Source of the DNA: Proteus vulgaris
GTDB lineage: Bacteria > Pseudomonadota > Gammaproteobacteria > Enterobacterales > Enterobacteriaceae
Length of the DNA: 64,000 nucleotides
Assembly: GCF_011045815.1 (NCBI RefSeq)
Contig: NZ_CP047345.1
Coordinates: 62,001 to 126,000, forward strand
Direction: 5' to 3'
In this document: in pieces, positions 31,584 through 41,356 of the stretch
Layout of the letters: each line of letters opens with the position of its first letter
Numbering within the stretch: position 1 is the stretch's first letter
Made by a program: the position numbers and the translations under genes
The notes under the pieces: model-generated
Seen by the model: the letters and a program-made list of their open reading frames with translations, nothing else
Databases searched by the model: none
Told to the model about the DNA's origin: nothing

Positions 31584-32484
31584 ACTTTCGCTCCTGGCGC
31601 TGTCCTTGGCGCTTGGAACTTCAATGGCCTATGCCTCGGATGACATTCCTGTTGTCCCGGCCAGTGTTATGAAAAAGGATGTTCCTGCCCCTGTGACGTC
31701 AGGACAAAGCTCCCATGAGGTTGTGGGCAGCATGAATGAAAACCCCTTACTGACGATGAAGCCGGGGGTTAACCAGATCATCCCGATAGCCGTTGGTCAT
31801 CCGAACCGAATCGTCACGCCTTTCAGCAATCCTGAGATCGTTTCAACATCTCTGACCGGGGCGACGGATAACGGCCAGTGTGGTGAGGTCTGCATCAAAG
31901 AGAATGTGGTCTATGTCGCCACGGATAAGCAGTATCCGGTGACTATGTTCATTACTGAAAAAGGCTCGGAAGCCCAAGCTCTCAGCCTGACGATGGTTCC
32001 CCGTCGTATTCCGCCCAGAGAAGTCTTTCTCAAGCTCGATGGTGGTGTAGGTATCACTGGTGCTTTTGCCAATACCAAGGCTGAGACCTGGGAACAGAGC
32101 CAGCCTTATGTCGAAACCATCCGGTCAGTATTCCGAAAGATTGCTCTTGGTGAAGTCCCTCAAGGTTACACGTTGAACCGCATCCCTGCTGGTGCTGCGG
32201 TGCCGAGCTGCGCTCATCCTGGGGTAAAGGTGGATTTTAGCAAGGGGCAATACATGATGGGCCACCACCTTAACGTGTTCATCGGTGTCGCCCTGAACGT
32301 CTCTGATCAGCCTATTGAGTTCAAAGAGGCGTTGTGTGGGAGCTGGGATGTGGCTGCGGTGACTACGTGGCCGCTTAACGTGCTTGAGCCCGGCCAGAAG
32401 ACGGAGATCTATGTGGCGAAGAAGCAGAAGCGTGGTCTCGCACCAACGTCTAAGCGTCCATCGCTGCTGGGAGGTGCCCAATGA
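31567..32484 (+). CDS. traK: Outer-membrane channel protein TraK
   Basis: A 305-residue VirB9/secretin-like component. A signal peptide is evident (LSLLALSLALGTSMAYA). The mature part includes a GVNQIIPIAVGHPNRIVTPF segment typical of TraK. It forms the outer-membrane core with TraB and TraV. Its start overlaps traE by 17 bp and its end overlaps traB by 4 bp. Confidence 0.9.
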   Translation: MKNNAKLSLLALSLALGTSMAYASDDIPVVPASVMKKDVPAPVTSGQSSHEVVGSMNENPLLTMKPGVNQIIPIAVGHPNRIVTPFSNPEIVSTSLTGATDNGQCGEVCIKENVVYVATDKQYPVTMFITEKGSEAQALSLTMVPRRIPPREVFLKLDGGVGITGAFANTKAETWEQSQPYVETIRSVFRKIALGEVPQGYTLNRIPAGAAVPSCAHPGVKVDFSKGQYMMGHHLNVFIGVALNVSDQPIEFKEALCGSWDVAAVTTWPLNVLEPGQKTEIYVAKKQKRGLAPTSKRPSLLGGAQ

Positions 32485-33797
32485 TTAAGCGATTTTGGAC
32501 ACAGTTAGACCCCAACAAGAAGCGTTGGGTGTCTATCGCTGGCGGCGTCTTCGTTCTTTTTGCGGTCGTGACAATGTTCTCTGGTGAACCCAAGAAAGAA
32601 GAGAAGCGCGGTCGCCAAGAAACCATCAAGCACGTTCTCACAGACAAAAACACCCGTGAGATCGGGATAGATTCGTTGTCTGCCGATGTGAAGATGGTGT
32701 CTCGTGAAAACTCCGACCTGAAAAAGGAGCTGGAACGAGTCAAGAAAGAGCTGGAGGAAACCAAAACCACTGCCGGGAAATCCAGTGATGTTGGCCGTGA
32801 GATGACCCGCCTTCGTCAAGATTTGGACCGCCTGACCCAGAAGAACATGGAATTGGCTAAGAAAGTCGAAACCGGCGCTGCTGGTGGAAAAACATCCTCT
32901 TCATCAGAGGATGCCAGAGCCGATGTTAATGGTGCATCTGGTGGTGATGGTCAGTTCATGGAGAAAAAGCTCGACTACAAAGATCCAGCATCCTTTTTTC
33001 GGGACGCACCGCTTCCTGACTCGAAGGGTGGGGCTCCTGCAACTGGCAAGGGAGACGGTCGTGATGCAACTAAACCAGGCATCCAAATAGTGAGCTACTC
33101 GCAGAAAGCGCCAGAAGTTGAAGAGAAGGACAACAAGGATGATGAGTCTATCTACCTACCTTCTGGCTCCATCCTGACAGGGGTGCTCATCAACGGTATG
33201 GACGCACCAACATCTCAAGGTGCTCGTCGAGATCCGTTCCCTTCGACCCTCAGGATTCAGAAAGAGGCTATTTTGCCTAACCGCTTCCGTGCGGATGTTC
33301 GTGAGTGCTTCCTGATTGTTTCAGGCTATGGAGATCTCAGTTCAGAGCGAGCGTACCTGCGTGGCGAGACCTTCTCGTGCGTTCGGGATGATGGGGGGGT
33401 CATAGAAGCGAAGCTGGATTCCTATGCAGTGGGTGAAGACGGTAAGGCCGGTGTCCGTGGTCGCGTCGTATCGAAGCAGGGGCAAATCATCGCCAAGAGC
33501 TTGATGGCAGGCTTCCTTGGTGGCGTTTCCGAAGCCTTTGACGTCAATCCTGTGCCGGTCGTCAGCACTAACCCTGGCTCAAATACCCAGTACCAGTCTG
33601 TGTTCTCCGACCAGATGTTGCAGGGAGCAGCAGTGAAGGGGGCCAGTAAGGCGCTAGATCGCATCGCTCAGTTCTATATCGACATGGCCGAAGGCATCTT
33701 CCCCGTTATCGAGGTCGATGCTGGCCGTCAGGTAGACATCATCGTGACCAAAGGAACCAAGCTACAAATTCGTTCCACCGGGGGAACCAAGAAATGA
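32481..33797 (+). CDS. traB: Channel scaffold protein TraB
   Basis: A 438-residue VirB10/TrbI-family protein that spans from inner to outer membrane. An N-terminal transmembrane helix (VSIAGGVFVLFAVVTMF, about residues 14-30) is followed by a coiled coil (about 60-125) and a Gly/Ser/Pro-rich linker. The C-terminal VirB10-like beta domain includes YLPSGSILTGVLINGMDAPT. ATGA overlaps join it to traK and traV. Confidence 0.92.
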   Translation: MIKRFWTQLDPNKKRWVSIAGGVFVLFAVVTMFSGEPKKEEKRGRQETIKHVLTDKNTREIGIDSLSADVKMVSRENSDLKKELERVKKELEETKTTAGKSSDVGREMTRLRQDLDRLTQKNMELAKKVETGAAGGKTSSSSEDARADVNGASGGDGQFMEKKLDYKDPASFFRDAPLPDSKGGAPATGKGDGRDATKPGIQIVSYSQKAPEVEEKDNKDDESIYLPSGSILTGVLINGMDAPTSQGARRDPFPSTLRIQKEAILPNRFRADVRECFLIVSGYGDLSSERAYLRGETFSCVRDDGGVIEAKLDSYAVGEDGKAGVRGRVVSKQGQIIAKSLMAGFLGGVSEAFDVNPVPVVSTNPGSNTQYQSVFSDQMLQGAAVKGASKALDRIAQFYIDMAEGIFPVIEVDAGRQVDIIVTKGTKLQIRSTGGTKK

Positions 33798-34372
33798 AAA
33801 ATTTGAACATTTTGACCAGAAAGGGCAGTTCCAGAGGCGAGGCTCAAAAGGAACAGGCAGTAAGATCCGCAAAGATGTTGGGGGTGGGTGCAGCGCTACT
33901 TATTTTGTCGGGCTGTTCGACGTTCAACATCGGCAAGGATGAGTATAGCTGTCCGGGAATGCCGAATGGTGTTCAGTGTATGTCAGCGCGAGACGTTTAC
34001 GCCGCAACCAATGACGGAAATGTCCCGCGCCCAATGAAACCAGAGGAAGTCGAGGCCAAAGCGGAAGCGGATGGCGAAGGTTCCTCAAACGTTTCAGCGA
34101 ACTCATCTAGCTCCGGAGACCCGGTGATTGACAACTATGTCGCACCGCGTCTTCCGGATCGCCCGATTCCAATTCGTACACCAGCACAGGTTATGCGGAT
34201 TTGGGTAGCTCCCTGGGAGGACACCAATGGTGATCTCATCGTGACAGGGTATGTCTATACCGAAATCGAACCGCGCAGGTGGGTGATTGGGGATGGCACA
34301 CCGCAAAGTGAGCCAGTTTTGAGACCGCTGCAAACGGTACAACACGAACCGAAGTCTGAAACAACCAAATAG
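33794..34372 (+). CDS. traV: Outer-membrane lipoprotein TraV
   Basis: A 192-residue VirB7-like lipoprotein. The lipobox LSGC occurs after an unusually long N-terminal region, at about residue 40 (LLILSGCSTFNIGKDEYSCP). CPGMPNGVQCMSARDVY is the TraV cysteine signature. It anchors the TraK/TraB core in the outer membrane. Confidence 0.9.
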   Translation: MKNLNILTRKGSSRGEAQKEQAVRSAKMLGVGAALLILSGCSTFNIGKDEYSCPGMPNGVQCMSARDVYAATNDGNVPRPMKPEEVEAKAEADGEGSSNVSANSSSSGDPVIDNYVAPRLPDRPIPIRTPAQVMRIWVAPWEDTNGDLIVTGYVYTEIEPRRWVIGDGTPQSEPVLRPLQTVQHEPKSETTK

Positions 34373-34384
34373 GAGATGTTCTTG

Positions 34385-34768
34385 ATGAACGCAAATCAGT
34401 TGGCGAATGCCTCAAGTAAAAACAACGCACTCTTCCTCTTCCTGGGGTTGATGGTGGTAGCCTTCCTGCTCGTGCCGGATCAGGCCCACGCTGGTACTGG
34501 TGGTACAGCGTTTGACGACGTATGGGTAACTCTCAAGGATTGGACCCAAGGTACTTTGGGTCGAATCGTTGCGGGTGCGATGATCCTGGTCGGTGTTGTT
34601 GGTGGTATCGCTCGCCAGAGCCTCATGGCTTTCGCTATGGGTATCGGTGGCGGTATGGGCCTGTACAACTCCCCGACCGTAGTGGAATCCATCATGTCTG
34701 CTACTCTGGAACATGCAGAGAAGGTCATCCCGGCTGTTGTGCAACTCAGCAATGGCCTGGGGGTGTAA
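34385..34768 (+). CDS. traA: Conjugative pilin TraA
   Basis: About 127 residues. ATG 34385 is chosen because AGGAG at 34371-34375 sits 9 nt upstream; the earlier in-frame ATG 34376 touches the ribosome site. A leader ends AHA before GTGGTAFDDVW, giving a mature pilin of about 90 residues with two hydrophobic helices (GRIVAGAMILVGVVGG and LMAFAMGIGGGMGLY). Last gene before a terminator, as expected for a highly expressed pilin. Confidence 0.85.
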   Translation: MNANQLANASSKNNALFLFLGLMVVAFLLVPDQAHAGTGGTAFDDVWVTLKDWTQGTLGRIVAGAMILVGVVGGIARQSLMAFAMGIGGGMGLYNSPTVVESIMSATLEHAEKVIPAVVQLSNGLGV

Positions 34769-34800
34769 AAGACACCTTGCCGTTAATCAACGGGTGATAG

Positions 34801-34830
34801 GGGCAGCCTAAAAGCTGCCCTTATTTTTTG
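34801..34830 (+). terminator. Rho-independent terminator after traA
   Basis: GGGCAGC (34801-34807) with GCTGCCC (34814-34820), then TTATTTTTTG. Confidence 0.8.
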
Positions 34831-34873
34831 GCAAAAAGTCCAGTCATAACAAATTCCAACTATTTCCTTATTT

Positions 34874-34886
34874 GCTCAAAAAGGGC
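34874..34886 (+). promoter_or_regulatory. AcaCD-box-like site 5 (giant Ig-like gene)
   Basis: GCTCAAAAAGGGC, 83 bp upstream of the giant gene start, with ACTTCCACAGC downstream. It has one deviation in the left half-site. Confidence 0.55.
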
Positions 34887-34968
34887 ACTTCCACAGCCCA
34901 TGTTTATGCACTCCCTCCCGTAACCTCCAGCATTGGGTTCTTGTAACTCAAAACGAATGGAGAATGCG

Positions 34969-37900
34969 ATGATCAATTTCAAGCCTAAAATTCCGGCGAT
35001 GCTTGGGGCTCTGGCGGTTCTTACCGCTGGTGCTGCTCATGCAGAGCTGCTGGAATACACCTTTAAGGCTCCAGATGGTACGCAACGGTCTCTGACTCCG
35101 AATGCCAACTATGCCAACCCAACGGGCAATATCTCGTTTGCCTTGAGTGCCGGTATCGACCGAAAGGTAAAGATTTCGGTGATTCGGTCGGATGGAACAG
35201 TGGTTTCGACAGCGACCAGCCACCTTCTTGGGGCTACTGATCGCATCACAGTGGGTGGAAAATCCTACTATGGTGCGGAACTTCAACTACCGGCTCCTTC
35301 CGAGGGAGTCTACAAACTAAGGGCCGAAATACTGGCGTCAGACGGAAGTTCCGTTCAGACTGATGAATACCCGCTTCAAGTCGATACGACAGCGCCAAGT
35401 TTGGCAAACGTGACAGTAAAAGGGGAATGGAACCGGGCGCTTTCTGATGGAACGCTACTGCGAGGTCCTAACCGATTTTCAGGTATAGATGTGTCTGCAT
35501 CTGATGCCGGTTCTTCGGTTTCCTCTATACAGGCGTATGCTGTAGATAGCAAAGGCAAGAGGAGTCCTGTTGTCTCGGTTAATTACGCCAACGGCCAAGG
35601 CCAGTTGTTGAACTGGAGCACTGTGTTCCCTAATGGGGAGGATCTATATACGCTTCATTTCGAGGCCCTGGATAAAGCAGGGAACAAAGGGTCAATAGCC
35701 TATCCTATTGCTTGGGATTCAGTAGGTGCAAAGTCTGGAGAGAATCCTGAGCCAGTAGCAGTGTATGACCCTAAGAACCCGCAGGCCTCAACTTTTAAGG
35801 TTAATGGTCAGGCCCTATCAGGTTTTGCGCCTTATCAGAACGGAATGACCATTTATTCCGATACCTACAGGGTGCTCTACCGGATACCCAAAACAAACTC
35901 CTATCCTTCTTCACCTTACGGTGCTCAAAGCGGTAACTGGTGTGATTATAAAAACTGTATTGAAGGCAATATCATTGCCGAAGACGGTACATATGATTAT
36001 CGGCAGACGCAAGCTGATGTATTCCAGCAACATGGGACAAAAACTAAGTCGTTTATTATTTACGACTGGGTTATGAACTCTCTTGGTAATACATCCGTCA
36101 GTGTGAAAGCTGATCCATCGGTTAGCTTGGCTCCCATCGGTAAGTATGTTGAATATCTTAGGGATGATGGTCAGTGGGTCCGCGGTGAAACCATTAATAT
36201 GAGCTCAGTTAACCATTATAAAAAACTGAGATTTCATGTTGAGCCGAGACCTTACGCTCAGGAGTTATGGGGATCTTGGTTGCCTACTACTAAAATTCCG
36301 GCAAATGCTTCTTATGCAGAAGTGGATACGGATATATCGTTCAGTGGGCGCTCATGTTCATGGCCTGGATATTGGTCTCGACCGGAAGGGAAGCCTGAAC
36401 TTCCGTCTGATCGGATTGGGGCAACGTTCTGCTATGACCTTAACCCTCCTGAAATTGCTGGGTTAGAACGAAATGGGCGGATTTTTAAAGCTCATTTCCG
36501 TGAGCCTGATTCATTTGACGGTTGGGGTGTTAACCAGTGGGTTATTTCTAACAACTCAAGTGCGTCTGCGATAACCTCGACTGGCGAAGAACGTCCGTTG
36601 TCTCGTACTGAAGTTCTTCGTAGTAGCACAAATGATTGGTTTTTCACATTTTCTGCTGAGAATCTGTCAGAGGGCACATATACCGGCATATCTCTCGTAG
36701 CTAAAGATGCTTTCGGTAATGAGGTTAAGCAGGTATTCACTGGCTCCCAATATGCTATGAGCATAGATAATTCAGCGCCGACACTAACCGTATCGATCAG
36801 TGATGGAGCACCAATCCAGTCTTTGGATGATGTTGTAATCACCTTGACTGATACTGCCGACCCGAGTCCTAAGCTGACCTCTATTGCCCTCGTCGGAGGC
36901 CCAGCCGATGACAAGGTGCAGTTGTCTTGGCGTGAGGAGTCGAAAGGTCGATTCCGCCTTGAGTACCCGGTAATGTTCCCGTCTTTGAAGGAAGGGGAAT
37001 CTTACACGCTGACTGTTTCCGGTGAGGACGCACAAGGCAACGCGGTTCAAAAGGCGGTTGGCTTCGAGTACAAACCGCGTCAGGTGATGCTGGCGGATGG
37101 GATGGATGGCAAGGTTATGGTCCCCGCTGTCACTCATGAATTTGTTCATGCAGATGGCAAGCGGATCATCGAGACCAAGCCGCTGACGCTCAGTGATGGT
37201 GCTGTCGTGACAGGTTCATACGACGTGTTTGCGACCCTCCGTTCTGATGCGAAAGTGCCGCTGGTGGTGAATGGGGTGCGTATCGAGCCGGGCCAGACAA
37301 TGGGGATCATGAGCCAACATGATTTCGGTGCGTCAGGTGGTCGTTTGAGCATTCCGGTTAAACCGGCTGTTCCTGATGTGGTCGGCTCTTCCAGTCTTCT
37401 TGTCATGACCTCCGCGCCGAACTCACCCATCTTGGTTGTGGACATCAATACCTGGAAAGGGACGGCCAAGCTCTCGGCTGAATCATGGACAATTCGCCAG
37501 GTTATTGACCCGGTGAAAATCTATGCCCTGCCAGAGTCGGGTGTGCCTTGCCGGTTCACCACGAAAGAGGATGTGGCTATGGCCGCAGACCCAATTCGTG
37601 ACCCGGTGTGTTTGCTCCAATGGGACAGAACTCCGGATGAGGCTGAACAAACTACGCAGGACAACAACGGGATGAAAGTTGCCGGGCTGGTGGGGCAGGC
37701 TGTGAGCATTGGTGAACAACCTGTCGAATACAGCCTGTACCTGTTCAGTGGTGACGGTTCCAAGGTAAAAGTTGGGTCTGGCTCTCAGAACCTGACGGTA
37801 ACTACTGCCTATGGCTCTGTTGGTTACACCCCGATTGATGACATTGCTCAGGTGAATCGCGTCATTGAAGACTTTGATGTGAACTTCAAGCAGAGCAAAG

Positions 37901-40500
37901 GTCCTGATTGTTCAATCACTCTCAGTGCTGACCGTGCGAAAAACGAGGCCGCGAACAAAGCTGTTGGCAGTGCAAGCCGCACCTGTCTGTTCGAGTGGCA
38001 GCAGATCCCCGATGGACTGGTCCAAGACCCGTTATCGGAATCTCCTTCGTTGTCAGGTTCCCTGGCCGAGAACGGTGATCACCCTCTGGGGTGGCGGGTA
38101 AGTATTTTCACCCGTAACGGCACTCGGGTGACGTTGAACGACGAGACTTTCAATGTCGAAGCGGTTGACCCACCAGCTCCGACCGTTGAACTAGCCTCCG
38201 ACTACAACTTCAAAGACAACATCTACTTGGTGCCGATGACAGGTAACTACCTGGGTGATGCCATTATCAACTCTGAACGAGCTGATCTGGATATTGCCAT
38301 ATCGCGCAACTCTGATGTTCTTGAGTCTGAGACCTTCACTCCGGGATGGGGTGCCACCAATAAGGTGTATCGCCGCATCAATACCGATGAGCGAGCGTTG
38401 TGGGAGGAGACCACCTACAAGGTGAACGCGGCCTACAACAAGGTGCCTGATGTGAAGACTGAGGTTGTCTACCGGGCTATCTCTGCACCTTCTGACAGTA
38501 TCCGTCCTATCGTTGAAGTTAAAGGTGATACCGCGATTGACACCCAGGCATTGCCGGTTAGGGTTCTCATCCGTGATCAGTACAAACCTGATGGTGACTA
38601 TGACGCTAACACGATGGGGGTGTGGAAAGTACGCCTGATCCAGCAAAAGGCCTACAACGAGACGGTTGCGCTCACTGATTATGCGGAAGCATCGAACGGT
38701 GAAGCTCAGTTCTCAGTAGACCTGTCTGGTGTGGATACTTCCTCCGTCCGTATCGCTGCTGAGGCTGTTCTGGAAAGCCCTGTTGAGGGTTACAACCGCA
38801 CAGAGTTGTCTATCAGACCTGCCTTCTTGACAGTGCTTCGTGGTGGTGCCATCGGTGCTGGCGTGGAGGCTCGCAAGTTGTCTGGTGAAGCTCCGTTCAC
38901 TGCTGTGTTCAAGCTATCTTTGGACGACCGTCAGGATCTCCGGGCTACCGGCCAGGTTGTGTGGGAAACCAGTAAGGACGACGGTAAAACCTGGGAGCAG
39001 TTCATCCCAGAAGATCGATACAAGTATCAGCTTGTGAAGACCTTCGACAAGGGGGAGTACCAGGTTCGGGCCAAGGTGGTGAACGTCAACTCAGGTGCGG
39101 AAAAGTACACCGAAGCGGTCAGTGTTGTCGCTTACGACAAACCTGATATTGCTGTTATCGGCCCGACCACGTTGTTTGTCGGAAGTGAAGGCAAGTACAC
39201 AGCGAACCTGACGTTGAACGATGAGCCAATCTCCGGTGGCAATGCCATTGTTGAGTGGTCTACTGACGGTGGCAAAACCTACGCGCAGACAGGGGATAGC
39301 ATCACGCTTTCGAGCGATGAAGAAACCCGATACCGCCTGTGGGCTCGTGTGCGCTCTGCCACTGCACCGGCTGATGACGGCTATGCCTATGAAGTTGCGA
39401 AAACGGCAGTTGACTTCCGAGCAGTGAAGGCCCCCCGTCCTTACGTGACAGGGCCGCGAGTCATTGAGACCGGTAAGAAGTATGTGTTCAAAGCCGAAAC
39501 CAGCCTGCCTTACCGTGGGATGGACGTGAAGCTGAACGGGTTCTTCACGCTGCCTGATGGCTCAATTGTGCAGGGTGATACTGCTGAGTACGTGCCTTCG
39601 GACACTGACCTCAACCAGGCTACTGTAGAAACGAAGTACACCACCTGGATCGAAGGATACCGAGATCAGGGTGCAGAAGCCTCGCATAGCCTACGCTCCC
39701 GCGTGTGGCAGTATGTATGGCCGAGCTTCGGAATGCAGGTCAGGAAGAACGCTGACGTGGCTCCTGCGACGATCACCGCGTCAGTGCGGCCAATTGCCTT
39801 CAACGGCAAGCTGGAAGAACCGACCTACGAGTGGGAGTTGCCGGAAGGCGCAGTGATTCAGGATCAGCGGCAGGATATTGTCCGGTCCTTTGTGATCAAT
39901 GAGCCGGGCGATTACAACATCAAGGTGACTGTCCGTGATGCTCGCGGCCATGAAACCGTGATCGAGCAACCGCTCAAGATCGGCCAGGCAGAGCCCTATG
40001 CTATCGACCTGCAATACTCTGGCTCGAACAAATACGAGCGTGAGCCTCTGGATGTGCTGTTGCGACCGTACATTTCTGGCGGCCACCCACGCGACCGTAT
40101 TTCGACTCGCGTCTACTCGGTAGATGGTACGCCGTTGGAAAGCAGCGGTTACTACGGCAGAGCAACTCTGGGCGCTGGTGAGCACAGCATCAAGCTGAAA
40201 ATAACCTCAGAAATGGGGCATGAAGCTGAGGGCGAGGTGAACATCAATGTGGCAGAGAACAAGTTGCCTGCATGTAGCCTGAGCTCACGAGAGACCGTTG
40301 GGTCGTGGATCGTTTATGCGAACTGCGAAGATACCGATGGCCGCATGAAGTCCTACGAATGGACCATTGCCGGTGAGTTGCAGAGCATCAGCTCTGATCG
40401 AGTGACTATCAGCAAGGGCACCTATGAAACGATGCCGACCATCTCTCTGGTTGGGGTCGATGACTCTGGTGGCAAATCCGAAGCTGTTACCATGAACTAA
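34969..40500 (+). CDS. Giant exported Ig-like-domain protein, 1,843 residues
   Basis: Start MINFKPKIPAMLGALAVL at 34969 after GGAG, with a signal peptide cleaved after AAHA. The protein is built of many beta-sandwich repeats: DTTAPSLANVTVKG, DNSAPTLTVSISDG, and PKD-like segments such as CEDTDGRMKSYEWTI near the C-terminus. The N-terminal part fits DUF4165. Similar giant Ig-like proteins (RSP) of IncHI plasmids are known from memory to help conjugation and attach to surface structures. It lies between traA and dsbC in its own AcaCD-linked unit. Base composition is lower in G+C between about 35750 and 36760 than in the flanks, suggesting mosaic exchange. Confidence 0.75.
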   Translation: MINFKPKIPAMLGALAVLTAGAAHAELLEYTFKAPDGTQRSLTPNANYANPTGNISFALSAGIDRKVKISVIRSDGTVVSTATSHLLGATDRITVGGKSYYGAELQLPAPSEGVYKLRAEILASDGSSVQTDEYPLQVDTTAPSLANVTVKGEWNRALSDGTLLRGPNRFSGIDVSASDAGSSVSSIQAYAVDSKGKRSPVVSVNYANGQGQLLNWSTVFPNGEDLYTLHFEALDKAGNKGSIAYPIAWDSVGAKSGENPEPVAVYDPKNPQASTFKVNGQALSGFAPYQNGMTIYSDTYRVLYRIPKTNSYPSSPYGAQSGNWCDYKNCIEGNIIAEDGTYDYRQTQADVFQQHGTKTKSFIIYDWVMNSLGNTSVSVKADPSVSLAPIGKYVEYLRDDGQWVRGETINMSSVNHYKKLRFHVEPRPYAQELWGSWLPTTKIPANASYAEVDTDISFSGRSCSWPGYWSRPEGKPELPSDRIGATFCYDLNPPEIAGLERNGRIFKAHFREPDSFDGWGVNQWVISNNSSASAITSTGEERPLSRTEVLRSSTNDWFFTFSAENLSEGTYTGISLVAKDAFGNEVKQVFTGSQYAMSIDNSAPTLTVSISDGAPIQSLDDVVITLTDTADPSPKLTSIALVGGPADDKVQLSWREESKGRFRLEYPVMFPSLKEGESYTLTVSGEDAQGNAVQKAVGFEYKPRQVMLADGMDGKVMVPAVTHEFVHADGKRIIETKPLTLSDGAVVTGSYDVFATLRSDAKVPLVVNGVRIEPGQTMGIMSQHDFGASGGRLSIPVKPAVPDVVGSSSLLVMTSAPNSPILVVDINTWKGTAKLSAESWTIRQVIDPVKIYALPESGVPCRFTTKEDVAMAADPIRDPVCLLQWDRTPDEAEQTTQDNNGMKVAGLVGQAVSIGEQPVEYSLYLFSGDGSKVKVGSGSQNLTVTTAYGSVGYTPIDDIAQVNRVIEDFDVNFKQSKGPDCSITLSADRAKNEAANKAVGSASRTCLFEWQQIPDGLVQDPLSESPSLSGSLAENGDHPLGWRVSIFTRNGTRVTLNDETFNVEAVDPPAPTVELASDYNFKDNIYLVPMTGNYLGDAIINSERADLDIAISRNSDVLESETFTPGWGATNKVYRRINTDERALWEETTYKVNAAYNKVPDVKTEVVYRAISAPSDSIRPIVEVKGDTAIDTQALPVRVLIRDQYKPDGDYDANTMGVWKVRLIQQKAYNETVALTDYAEASNGEAQFSVDLSGVDTSSVRIAAEAVLESPVEGYNRTELSIRPAFLTVLRGGAIGAGVEARKLSGEAPFTAVFKLSLDDRQDLRATGQVVWETSKDDGKTWEQFIPEDRYKYQLVKTFDKGEYQVRAKVVNVNSGAEKYTEAVSVVAYDKPDIAVIGPTTLFVGSEGKYTANLTLNDEPISGGNAIVEWSTDGGKTYAQTGDSITLSSDEETRYRLWARVRSATAPADDGYAYEVAKTAVDFRAVKAPRPYVTGPRVIETGKKYVFKAETSLPYRGMDVKLNGFFTLPDGSIVQGDTAEYVPSDTDLNQATVETKYTTWIEGYRDQGAEASHSLRSRVWQYVWPSFGMQVRKNADVAPATITASVRPIAFNGKLEEPTYEWELPEGAVIQDQRQDIVRSFVINEPGDYNIKVTVRDARGHETVIEQPLKIGQAEPYAIDLQYSGSNKYEREPLDVLLRPYISGGHPRDRISTRVYSVDGTPLESSGYYGRATLGAGEHSIKLKITSEMGHEAEGEVNINVAENKLPACSLSSRETVGSWIVYANCEDTDGRMKSYEWTIAGELQSISSDRVTISKGTYETMPTISLVGVDDSGGKSEAVTMN

Positions 40501-40516
40501 GGTTCATTCCTCTCAA

Positions 40517-40543
40517 AGCCCGGTTCAGACCGGGCTTTTTTTT
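40517..40543 (+). terminator. Rho-independent terminator after the giant gene
   Basis: AGCCCGGT (40517-40524) with ACCGGGCT (40529-40536), TCAG loop, then eight T residues. Confidence 0.85.
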
Positions 40544-40559
40544 GTATCGCGCTGGAATT

Positions 40560-40572
40560 GTCCAAATTGGGC
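40560..40572 (+). promoter_or_regulatory. AcaCD-box-like site 6 (dsbC-traC operon)
   Basis: GTCCAAATTGGGC followed by TATTACAGAGG, 76 bp upstream of dsbC. Expected to control dsbC-traC-traF-traW-traU. Confidence 0.6.
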
Positions 40573-40648
40573 TATTACAGAGGCGAGTCTATTTCCCTCC
40601 CCCGGATACACTGCCCAGCATCCAGTAATCCAATCTTAGGGGATAGAC

Positions 40649-41356
40649 ATGCGGACAAAATTACTCGGGGCGCTGATGGTGTTCGGGATTATTACCGGCA
40701 CGGCTCATGCGTCATCGAAATTGGAAATCACCGATCCCAGAGCGGCGAAGATAGAGGACATCGTAGAGCTACCCATCAAAGGGGTTCGAGCCGTCCAAAG
40801 TGATGGGCAGATCATGTTCCTCTCTGAAAACGGGCGATTTGTTATTTCAGGACAAATCTACGACCTGTGGAGCAAGAAGCCCCTCAACACGATGTCCCAA
40901 ATGAGGGATGTAGCGGAGCGTATCCACTTCAAGAGCATGGGCATGGATGTGGACACGCTGAACACCGTTTCGATGGGGCGTGGTGACAAAGAGGTGGTGG
41001 TCTTTGTCGATCCTAGATGCGCGGTTTGCCATCAGCTCATGGGTGATGCCAAATCGCTGGTGGATGATTACACCTTTAAATTTATCGTGATTCCTGCTCT
41101 GGGTGCTGAGTCCAACCGCTTGGCAAAGAACTTGTACTGCGCGAAAGACAAAACCCACGCGCTCGATGCGCTGATGAACAACACCTTGGGTTCCCTTCCT
41201 TCAAAAGAAACCTGCGACCCCGGCCAATACGATCAAACGCTGCTGACAGCTCATTTCATTGGGATTGAGGGCGTTCCGTTCGTGGTTGCTCCGGATGGTC
41301 GTGTCAGCAAAGGACGTCCGAAGAACCTGAAATCATGGTTGGAGAGTGTTGAATGA
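40649..41356 (+). CDS. dsbC: Thiol:disulfide interchange protein DsbC-like
   Basis: A 235-residue periplasmic disulfide isomerase. A signal peptide ends THAS (LLGALMVFGIITGTAHA). A DsbC-type N-terminal dimerisation domain precedes a thioredoxin fold with the active site VFVDPRCAVCHQLM (CxxC as CAVC). It probably folds the cysteine-rich TraU, TraN and TraV. The stop overlaps the traC start (ATGA). Confidence 0.9.
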   Translation: MRTKLLGALMVFGIITGTAHASSKLEITDPRAAKIEDIVELPIKGVRAVQSDGQIMFLSENGRFVISGQIYDLWSKKPLNTMSQMRDVAERIHFKSMGMDVDTLNTVSMGRGDKEVVVFVDPRCAVCHQLMGDAKSLVDDYTFKFIVIPALGAESNRLAKNLYCAKDKTHALDALMNNTLGSLPSKETCDPGQYDQTLLTAHFIGIEGVPFVVAPDGRVSKGRPKNLKSWLESVE

